From Rhizobium ruizarguesonis (GTDB taxonomy: Bacteria; Pseudomonadota; Alphaproteobacteria; Rhizobiales; Rhizobiaceae): 64,000 bases of DNA. A program made the position numbers and the translations under genes. The stretch's first letter is position 1, and each line of letters opens with the position of its first letter. Under the pieces are notes generated by a model that did not search any database, was not told the origin of the DNA, and was given only the letters and a program-made list of their open reading frames with translations. The stretch is taken from the NCBI RefSeq assembly GCF_012349115.1, contig NZ_PQIG01000013.1, positions 62,001-126,000 on the forward strand, written 5' to 3'. Of this stretch, positions 10,663 through 16,946 are shown piece after piece.

Positions 10663-10667
10663 ATGGA

Positions 10668-10777
10668 GAAGCGGGACAACCCCTCACGTCCCGCGAATGA
10701 TCGGCCGTCTCCCCTCAACACGCGCCGATCGACATCAGGCCCGGTGCATCCCTCCCAAGGGAGCGCCGGGCTTTTTC
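10668..10777 (+). ncRNA. Candidate trans-acting small RNA with CU-rich loops
   Basis: About 110 nt with three perfect-stem hairpins in a row. The first is GCGGGAC (10671-10677) with GTCCCGC (10688-10694); the second is GATCGGC (10699-10705) with GCCGATC (10724-10730); the third is the terminator hairpin. The loops of hairpins 1 and 2 both carry CCCCTCA, and the terminator loop carries CCCTCCC. Such CU-rich loops are typical of rhizobial sRNAs that pair with Shine-Dalgarno sequences. It lies alone on the plus strand between two minus-strand genes. I do not recognise a named family. Confidence 0.6.
10739..10776 (+). terminator. Plus-strand intrinsic terminator of the sRNA candidate
   Basis: GCCCGG (10739-10744) pairs with CCGGGC (10766-10771), with an inner CCCT/AGGG stem, followed by TTTTT. 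Both flanking genes are on the minus strand, so no annotated gene uses it. Confidence 0.8.
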
Positions 10778-10806
10778 TTGGGTGTTTGCCTTTGGCTTGG
10801 CAAACC

Positions 10807-10830
10807 TCAAAAGAGGACGGCGTGCCGTCC
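10807..10830 (-). terminator. Terminator of the SH3b gene
   Basis: On the minus strand, a dozen bases past the SH3b stop, GGACGG-CACG-CCGTCC forms a 6-bp GC stem followed by TCTTTTG. The T-run is short. Confidence 0.5.
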
Positions 10831-10840
10831 CCCTTCTGTT

Positions 10841-11509
10841 TCATTCGTCGCAGGAGGGATCGCCGGGGCGGCAATCAAAGTTCCTGCGGTCAGGCCTGCG
10901 ATCATCGCCTCTCCGGTCGTCCCTCTGCCGTTCACCTCTTTGCCGATCGTCCCTTTGCCGATCGTCCCTTTGATTGTCGTCGCGCCAGTCACGATCGCGA
11001 TCGCGCCCATCTCGGTCGCCATCCCGCTCGCGCCAGTTACGGTCACGATCCCGGTTATCCCGATCGCGGTCACGATCCCGATTGTCGCGGTCGCGGTAGT
11101 AATAATCCGGGCCGCGGCTCCAGCGGTCACGGTCGCGATAGAAATCGCGGTTGCGGTAGTAACGGTCCCAATAATTGTCGACGCTGAACCGAATCATCGG
11201 AATGCCGAGCGGACGGTAGTATTGCGGGCCGACATAGACGCGGCGCTGCTGGTAGAGGGCCTGCACGTACTGGCCGGAAACCCAGCCGCGGCCGCCGTAG
11301 AATTCCACGTCGCACCAGTTGACGTCGGAAAGGCATCCGCGGATCTCAACGGAAGAACCGGTCGGGATGACCGCGACGGCGGGATAACGGGTGCTCGGAC
11401 CCGCACGCATGTTGACGTTCGCCGTCGAGTAGCCCTCGGCAGCCTGCGCTATGGCAGGCGCCAGCATAAGCAGGCCGACCGCTGCGATTTTAACAAAGAG
11501 ATTTTTCAC
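10841..11509 (-). CDS. Exported SH3b-domain protein with Arg/Asp-rich repeat tail
   Basis: A 222-aa secreted protein starting at GTG. Residues 1-23 are a clear signal peptide ending AIAQA-AEG. Residues about 25-90 are a bacterial SH3 domain (VNMRAGPSTRYPAV, GCLSDVNWCDVEFYGGRGWVSG), a fold that usually binds cell-wall peptides. From about residue 110 to the end the chain is almost only Arg and Asp with some Asn, Gln, Trp and Tyr, in repeats of RDRD and RDDRQ. The last residues are CRPGDPSCDE, with two cysteines. The tail is probably disordered and polyampholytic. Role unknown; wall or surface binding is an inference from SH3b. Confidence 0.85.
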   Translation of the reverse strand: MKNLFVKIAAVGLLMLAPAIAQAAEGYSTANVNMRAGPSTRYPAVAVIPTGSSVEIRGCLSDVNWCDVEFYGGRGWVSGQYVQALYQQRRVYVGPQYYRPLGIPMIRFSVDNYWDRYYRNRDFYRDRDRWSRGPDYYYRDRDNRDRDRDRDNRDRDRNWRERDGDRDGRDRDRDWRDDNQRDDRQRDDRQRGERQRDDRRGDDRRPDRRNFDCRPGDPSCDE

Positions 11510-11570
11510 GCTTCTCAGTCCTTGTTGGCACGTTTTTCAGGCAGCGCTTGGCCGCGTTTCCTTGGCATAT

Positions 11571-11644
11571 GCCATTGAAACAAAAGATAGAGCGATCGCC
11601 CCCAGGTGTTTAGGGCGTTGTTATTCGTCTTATCTTTCAATGGC
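11571..11644. repeat. Nested inverted repeat upstream of the SH3b gene
   Basis: GCCATTGAAA (11571-11580) pairs perfectly with TTTCAATGGC (11635-11644). GATA/TATC and CGCCC/GGGCG stems are nested inside, so 74 bp could fold into one long stem-loop. It begins about 62 bp before the SH3b start on the minus strand. It could be leader RNA structure or part of another small transcript. Confidence 0.5.
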
Positions 11645-11833
11645 TTATATATCGCCCGCGATGAACGCAGCTTGAACGGCGAAATGTCGGACAGCGCCTT
11701 GGAGCCGCGAGTGGTGCTTCCGACAAAGGGTAGGCACTGTTAACGGTTGGTTAACCTTTCGGCGGCAGTCTCATTGCAATACCCGCTTGCTCCTTGACCA
11801 CGGATGAACTGGCACTGAGATGAGCGGATGACG

Positions 11834-11866
11834 AAAGGCCGGGTCGAACCGGCCTTTTTGTTTTTT
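11834..11866 (+). terminator. Orphan plus-strand intrinsic terminator
   Basis: AAAGGCCGG-GTCGAA-CCGGCCTTT is followed by TTTTTGTTTTTTG, a strong terminator on the plus strand. The genes on both sides are on the minus strand. In the minus direction the T-run is only three bases, so it would serve the adjacent M20 gene poorly. It may end an unannotated plus-strand RNA starting somewhere in 11650-11800. Confidence 0.65.
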
Positions 11867-11888
11867 GCGATTCTGCCTGGCACGTCTT

Positions 11889-13277
11889 TCAGGCGGCCAG
11901 CGCCTGAAGAATCCGCACCCAGGAGCGGATGCCCTTGTGGTAGGAGACGAGCTCGTATTTCTCGTTCGGCGAGTGGATGCGGTCATCGCTGAGGCCGAAG
12001 CCGACGAGCAGCGATTCCATGCCGAGCATCTTCTGGAAATCCCCGACGATCGGGATCGACCCGCCCATGCCGATGACGATGGCGGGTTTCGGCCACTCGT
12101 CGGAAAGCGCGTTCTTCGCCTTGGTCAGAACAGGCGAATCATAAGAGAGGTGGATCGCTGGCGAGCCGCCATGCGGATGGAACTCGACCGAGCAATCGGC
12201 GGGAATATTCGAGCTGATATAGCTGCGGAAAGCCTCGCGGATGGCGGCCGGATCCTGCGTGCCGACGAGGCGGAACGAAACCTTGGCCGAAGCCTTGGCG
12301 GCGATCACCGTCTTGAAGCCTTCGCCGGTATAGCCGCCCCAGATGCCGTTGATTTCGGCGGTCGGCCGCGCCCAGGTGAGTTCCAGCACCGAGCGGCCCT
12401 TTTCGCCGGATGGGATAGAGAGGCCGACTTCGCCGAGGAAGCTCTCCGCGGTCTTGCCGAGCGTCTCCCATGACGCCTTGATGTTGTCGGGCGTTTCCTC
12501 GACGCCATCATAGAAGCCGTCAAGCGTGATGCGGCCCGTCTCGTCATGCAGACCGGCAAGAGCCTCGACGAGAATATGGATCGGATTGGCCGCCGCGCCG
12601 CCGAAGAGGCCGGAATGCAGGTCGCGGTCGGCGGCCGTCACGATCACTTCCTCGCCGACGAGGCCGCGCAGCGCTGCGGCGATCGCCGGCGTGTCGCGGT
12701 CCCACATGCCGGTATCGCAGACCAGCGCATAATCGGCCTTGAGTTCGGCGGCATTGGCTTGGAGGAAGGGCTTCAATGATGGCGAGCCGGATTCCTCTTC
12801 GCCCTCGAACAGAATGGTGACGCGGCAGGGAAGCGCGCCGTTGATCTCCTTATAGGCGCGGCAAGCCTCGACGAAGGTCATCAGCTGGCCCTTGTCGTCG
12901 GAGGTGCCGCGGCCGGTCAGGATCTTGCGGCCCTCGCCGACATCCTTGATCGACGGCTCGAAGGGGTCGTTTTCCCAGAGCTCGATCGGGTCGACCGGCT
13001 GAACGTCGTAATGGCCGTAGAAGAGAACATGCGGCGCATCGGCGGAAGCGCCGGCATGGTGCGCGACCACCATCGGATGGCCGGGCGTATCGCGGACCGA
13101 GCCCGTAAAGCCGAGCCTTTCAAGATAGGCGACGAGCCATTCTGCAGCCTTTCGGCATTCGGCCTTATAGGCGGGATCGGTGGAAATCGACTGAATGCGC
13201 AGAAGCTCGAACAGCTTGTCGAGGCTCGATGGAAGGTTCTGGTCCGCGCGCGCAAGCACCTGACGTAGATCGGTCAT
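11889..13277 (-). CDS. M20-family metallopeptidase (dipeptidase)
   Basis: M20 enzymes are cytoplasmic two-zinc peptidases or deacylases. The 462-aa protein has the metal-site motifs in order: GHYDVQPVD, GRGTSDDKGQL, EGEEESGSPSL and a late HSPNEKYEL segment. The central lid/dimerisation domain is of normal size. Start MTDLRQVL is preceded by AAGGAG eight bases upstream, so the longer frame from 13379 is not used. The gene is monocistronic. By length and motifs it fits the DapE/ArgE/carnosinase-like dipeptidase branch; the exact substrate is unknown. Confidence 0.9.
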   Translation of the reverse strand: MTDLRQVLARADQNLPSSLDKLFELLRIQSISTDPAYKAECRKAAEWLVAYLERLGFTGSVRDTPGHPMVVAHHAGASADAPHVLFYGHYDVQPVDPIELWENDPFEPSIKDVGEGRKILTGRGTSDDKGQLMTFVEACRAYKEINGALPCRVTILFEGEEESGSPSLKPFLQANAAELKADYALVCDTGMWDRDTPAIAAALRGLVGEEVIVTAADRDLHSGLFGGAAANPIHILVEALAGLHDETGRITLDGFYDGVEETPDNIKASWETLGKTAESFLGEVGLSIPSGEKGRSVLELTWARPTAEINGIWGGYTGEGFKTVIAAKASAKVSFRLVGTQDPAAIREAFRSYISSNIPADCSVEFHPHGGSPAIHLSYDSPVLTKAKNALSDEWPKPAIVIGMGGSIPIVGDFQKMLGMESLLVGFGLSDDRIHSPNEKYELVSYHKGIRSWVRILQALAA

Positions 13278-13491
13278 TTTCGACTCCTTTTTGAAAATCG
13301 GCCGGACGATAGACCAAACCAGAAAGGCAGGCGAGGCGGAAAAACAAAAAATCGGCGGCGGGAAAGACCGGCGGGGCATGGACTAATATCAGGAAGATTT
13401 GCTGGATAATATAAAAGAGAATTCTAATTCAATTTACAGTTATTTAGTACAACCTAAATAGCCTGACCGAATTCAGCTGTGCGAGGTTCGG

Positions 13492-15876
13492 ATGTTTTCG
13501 GTCATTACATGTATTCGGGACAACCACGATTGGCGGCTGGTGCTTGCGGCCGCCGCCGTCTGCCTGGTCGGCGCTATGGCGGCCATGCTGCTGCTTTCCC
13601 GCGCCCAGGAATGCGACGCCGGGCGGCGCAAGCTCTGGATCGGCGCCTCGGCTTTCGCTTTCGGTACCGGCGTATGGGCAACGCACTTCATCGCGATGCT
13701 GGCCTATGACGGCGGCATGCCGATCGGCTACCAACTGGGCCTGACGACGCTTTCTTTCCTCCTGTCGGTTGTCGGTTCGTGGGCGGCGATCCTCGTTGCT
13801 TCGGAAAGCCGCGGCAGGTTTTCTCGCATCCGCGGCGGCGCCCTGATGGCGCTCGGCATCGCCTCCATGCACCTGACCGGCATGCAGGCGATCGAAACGC
13901 AGGCTGTCATCCTTTATGATCCCTTGATGACGCTGAGTGCGGTTCTCGCGGGAGCGCTGTTGTCGAGCGCCGCCTTCCACGCCTTTTTCCAATTGAAGGG
14001 ACTGAGGCGGCTCCTCGCCTCGTCAATCACTTTCGTCCTCGCGATCTGCGCTCTCCATTTCATCTCGATGGCCAGCATCACGCTCGTGCCGGATCCCGGC
14101 AAAGAGCTTCCGGCAACGGTGCTCGACGCCAGCCTCCTTGCTGCGATCGTCGTGGTGGCGGCGACGACGCTCATTCTGATTGCGCTCGCGGTGGTCTTTA
14201 TCGAAAGCCATCTGACGGATCTGAGGGGGCTCGCGAATGCCTCGCAGGAAGGGCTGCTGATCCTGCGGGAAGGCCGGATCATCGACGCCAATGAACGCTT
14301 CCAGGAGCTTTCCGGCTGGAAGCTTGCCGGTCTTGCCGGCAAGGCGCCCTCGGCTGTTTTGACCGCTTTTCAGGGGACTGGGCAGAACAGACCCAGCGAG
14401 ACGCTGCTCAACACCAGGGACGGCGGGGAGATCGCCGTCGAAGTGACAGCGAGCAGGATCGTCTATCGCGGGCACAATTGCGAGGTGCTGGCGGTGCGTG
14501 ATCTCACCGAGCGCAGGCAGGCCGAGGAGATGATCGAGCATCTCGCCCACCACGACGTGCTCACCGATCTGCCGAACAGGTCGCTGTTCGATACCCGCAT
14601 CCGGCAGGCGCTGCAGATGGCCGAACGAAAGAACAGCGAGGTTGCCCTCTTCTATCTCGACCTCGATCGCTTCAAGGCCGTCAACGATATCTTCGGCCAT
14701 GCCGAAGGCGACCGTATTCTCCGCAAGGTCGCCTCGATCCTGCGCCGCGTGGCCGATGAAAGCGATACGATCGCCCGCCTCGGCGGCGATGAATTCGCCA
14801 TCATTCAGCTCGCCGGACAGCAGCCGGCGGCGGCCCAAAAGCTTGCGGCTGATATCCTTGGCGAATTCGCCGCCGAGATGGACACGGCGCGCGACCCGAC
14901 CGCCGTCGGCGTCAGCGTCGGCATCGCACTCTATCCCGCGGATGGCGCTGCTGCTGAAGAACTCTGCAACAATGCCGATACTGCACTCTACCGCGTCAAG
15001 CATGACGGTCGCGGCAAGGTCTGTTTCTTCGACGCGGAAATGGATAAGGCGGCACGGAACCGCCGCCAGATCGAAAGCGAACTGCGTCATGCGATCATCC
15101 GCAACCAGATCCACGTCAGCTATCAGCCGATCCTCGATGCGCTGAGCGGCGAGATCGGCGGCTACGAGGCCCTGATGCGCTGGAACCGGCCAGGTCACGG
15201 CTTGACCGAGCCCGATATCTTCATCCCGATCGCCGAGGAAAGCGGCTCGATCGTCCAACTCGGCGAATGGGTGTTGCAGCAGGCCTGCAGGGAGGCTGTG
15301 CGCTGGCCGCTGCCGTTGATGATCGCCGTCAATCTCTCGCCGGTGCAATTCATGCTGCCGAACCTCTGCGAGCGGATCGAGGCGATCCTCGCCGAAACCG
15401 GGCTTGCGCCCGGCCGGCTGGAGCTCGAGATCACCGAGGCGGCCCTCATTCGCGATCGCGACCGGGTGATGACGACGCTGCTGCGGCTGCACAAGCTGGG
15501 CGTGCACATCGTCATGGATGATTTCGGCACCGGTTTTTCCTCGCTTTCCAACCTGCGTTCATTCCCTTTCGACAAGATCAAGGTCGACCGCAGTTTCACC
15601 GGCGTGCTGGAACATGATGCGGGGGCGCGCTCGATCGTGCGCGCCATCATCGGCCTTGGTCATAGCCTCGGAATGCCTGTCGTGACGGAGGGCGTGGAAA
15701 CCGAGATGCAGCGCCGGATCGTCGTCGAGGAAGGCTGCGCGCAAGTGCAGGGCCTTTTACTCGGCAAGCCGGATATCGAGCCGAGCATCAAGCTTGCCGC
15801 CCACGAAAACGTCCTGACCGCGCAGATGAAAACCGGCGTGTCGTCATTGCGACGCGCACATGGTGCTGGCGAGTGA
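13492..15876 (+). CDS. MHYT-PAS-GGDEF-EAL cyclic-di-GMP signalling protein
   Basis: A 794-aa membrane protein. Residues about 10-245 are the MHYT sensor with seven membrane helices and its three motifs (THFIAML, MHLTGMQ, LHFISMA), thought to bind a metal and sense a gas or redox signal. A PAS domain spans about 245-345. The GGDEF motif (RLGGDEF) near residue 428 is intact for diguanylate cyclase activity, but the inhibitory site RxxD reads DESD, so canonical product inhibition is unlikely. The EAL domain near residue 558 retains EAL, NLSP, EITE, DDFGTG, KVD and EGVE residues, so it should hydrolyse c-di-GMP. The net direction cannot be read from sequence. It is monocistronic. Confidence 0.95.
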   Translation: MFSVITCIRDNHDWRLVLAAAAVCLVGAMAAMLLLSRAQECDAGRRKLWIGASAFAFGTGVWATHFIAMLAYDGGMPIGYQLGLTTLSFLLSVVGSWAAILVASESRGRFSRIRGGALMALGIASMHLTGMQAIETQAVILYDPLMTLSAVLAGALLSSAAFHAFFQLKGLRRLLASSITFVLAICALHFISMASITLVPDPGKELPATVLDASLLAAIVVVAATTLILIALAVVFIESHLTDLRGLANASQEGLLILREGRIIDANERFQELSGWKLAGLAGKAPSAVLTAFQGTGQNRPSETLLNTRDGGEIAVEVTASRIVYRGHNCEVLAVRDLTERRQAEEMIEHLAHHDVLTDLPNRSLFDTRIRQALQMAERKNSEVALFYLDLDRFKAVNDIFGHAEGDRILRKVASILRRVADESDTIARLGGDEFAIIQLAGQQPAAAQKLAADILGEFAAEMDTARDPTAVGVSVGIALYPADGAAAEELCNNADTALYRVKHDGRGKVCFFDAEMDKAARNRRQIESELRHAIIRNQIHVSYQPILDALSGEIGGYEALMRWNRPGHGLTEPDIFIPIAEESGSIVQLGEWVLQQACREAVRWPLPLMIAVNLSPVQFMLPNLCERIEAILAETGLAPGRLELEITEAALIRDRDRVMTTLLRLHKLGVHIVMDDFGTGFSSLSNLRSFPFDKIKVDRSFTGVLEHDAGARSIVRAIIGLGHSLGMPVVTEGVETEMQRRIVVEEGCAQVQGLLLGKPDIEPSIKLAAHENVLTAQMKTGVSSLRRAHGAGE

Positions 15877-15880
15877 TCTT

Positions 15881-15983
15881 ACAGCGCCGCGCGTCTTTTC
15901 AGACGCGCAAAGGACGCTGTAACACTTTTAGACTGCTGCATAATTTTATCCTTAAATCGATTCCGATTTAAGGAATTATGCAG
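15881..15983 (+). repeat. Second intergenic repeat, best full copy
   Basis: The left palindrome is ACAGCGCCGCGCGTC...GACGCGCAAAGGACGCTGT; the right one is CATAATTTTATCCTTAAATC...GATTTAAGGAATTATG. They are joined by AACACTTTTAGACTG. It fills the gap between the MHYT gene (+) and marR (-) and could act as a two-way terminator. Confidence 0.8.
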
Positions 15984-15986
15984 TGG

Positions 15987-16418
15987 TCAGAGCGCCTTGG
16001 CGTTTTCCAGAAGCCGGCGGATATATTCGAGTGTCAGCTCGCGCTCGAAAACTCGAAAACCTTTAAACAGCGCCAGGTCGGCCTCACGCGCGGTCTCGAT
16101 CGCTTCGGCCTCCATGGCGCGGGCGCGCGGCGTCAGGAAGAGCAGTTGCGCCCGCTTGTCGGACGGATGCGGCCGCCGTTCGATCAACCCGTCGCGCACC
16201 ATGCGCGAAAGCGTGTTGGCCATGGTCGCCTGCTCAATATCGACCCGCTCGAGAAGCTGTTTCTGGGTCAGCCCGTCCTCGGCCCAGAGTTCCAGCAGAA
16301 TGGGGAACTGGCCCGGAGAAAAACCGAGCCCGACCGCGCGCTGGTGCAGCGAGCGGGCAAAACCCTTCGCCAGCTGGCTGGCAAGGTAGGCTCCCGAATC
16401 CATGCGGTTAAATCCCAT
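15987..16418 (-). CDS. MarR-family transcriptional regulator
   Basis: A 143-aa winged-helix regulator. The recognition region reads LTQKQLLERVDIEQATMANTL, and the wing reads DGLIERRPHPSDKRAQ, which matches the MarR DxRxxxxxLT pattern (DKRAQLLFLT). Helices at both ends should form the dimer interface. It is monocistronic; upstream on the same strand lies the sRNA terminator and then polA in the opposite orientation. Ligand and targets are unknown. Confidence 0.93.
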   Translation of the reverse strand: MGFNRMDSGAYLASQLAKGFARSLHQRAVGLGFSPGQFPILLELWAEDGLTQKQLLERVDIEQATMANTLSRMVRDGLIERRPHPSDKRAQLLFLTPRARAMEAEAIETAREADLALFKGFRVFERELTLEYIRRLLENAKAL

Positions 16419-16517
16419 GATTGCAAGTTAGGCTCAAAACCATGCCGGAGACAATGCAGCAAATCGCATACGATGCTCCATAACATGCAAGCGGCGATCA
16501 GAATTTCGAGTGTCTCG

Positions 16518-16563
16518 AAAAAACAAAAGTCGCCATGGCCTGGAGGTTGGCCATGGCGACTTT
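16518..16563 (-). terminator. Intrinsic terminator of the alpha-r7-like sRNA
   Basis: On the minus strand AGTCGCCATGGCC and GGCCATGGCGACT form a perfect 13-bp stem with an 8-base loop, followed by TTTTGTTTTTT. It is one of the strongest terminators in the window and precedes no minus-strand protein stop, so it marks an RNA gene. Confidence 0.9.
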
Positions 16564-16670
16564 AAAGTGGGGACAAAGGCCCGGAGAGGGGGATAAGGCC
16601 TTTGTCCAAGCCTGACGCGGCGGGGGACAAGCCGGTAATCAGACCCGCGGCGCAATCAAGCGCCGGTGAC
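16521..16670 (-). ncRNA. Small RNA beside polA, probably alpha-r7 family (Smr7C/Sra03-like)
   Basis: About 150 nt between marR and polA with three stem-loops. The first is GGCGC-TTGATT-GCGCC (16664-16649). The second is GGACAAAGGCC (16607-16597) pairing with GGCCTTTGTCC (16581-16571) around a C-rich loop containing CCCCCTC. The third is the terminator. A possible promoter is CTTGAA (16703-16698), 17 bases, ACAAAT (16680-16675). From memory, the S. meliloti alpha-r7 sRNA is about 150 nt and lies next to polA, which fits. The family name is not verified, but that this is an RNA gene is well supported. Confidence 0.75.
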
Positions 16671-16768
16671 ATGGATTTGTGCCTCAGAATGTGGTTTTTC
16701 AAGGGAGGGCCATCGTTACAAATCGGTAACAGTTTGGTGAGCCGGAATCCCGGCTGCAGGATTCCGGG

Positions 16769-16855
16769 AATCGGAATCGCTTGAAGGATAAAATTATGCA
16801 GCAACGCCAAGTGCTCAGCGTTCTCTGCGCGTCCGAAAAGACGCGCGGCGCTGTG
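16769..16855 (-). repeat. Second intergenic repeat, reversed copy upstream of polA
   Basis: The reverse orientation of the 15881-15983 element: AATCGGAATCGCTTGAAGG...AATTATGCAG, then GCGTTCTCTGCGCGTC...GACGCGCGGCGCTGT. The outer half of its right palindrome is degraded. Confidence 0.65.
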
Positions 16856-16946
16856 ACGCTCCGAACGCCATAATCCTTTTCGCGCGCCGAACTTTATGCC
16901 GAACTCTATATGGACCTCGTCCCATGCCCGCGCTATCCATGCACGC

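Noticed and set aside
10900..11130. Short repeated units that could suggest a CRISPR or tandem-repeat locus
   Set aside because: The repeats are in frame and encode the RDRD/RDDRQ tail of the SH3b protein; there are no spacers of constant length and no cas genes.
16521..16670. Assignment of the polA-linked sRNA to AbcR1/2 (alpha-r15)
   Set aside because: Both families have three stems and C-rich loops, but AbcR genes are usually tandem and of about 115-120 nt, and I recall a different neighbourhood for them. Size and the single copy here fit alpha-r7 better.
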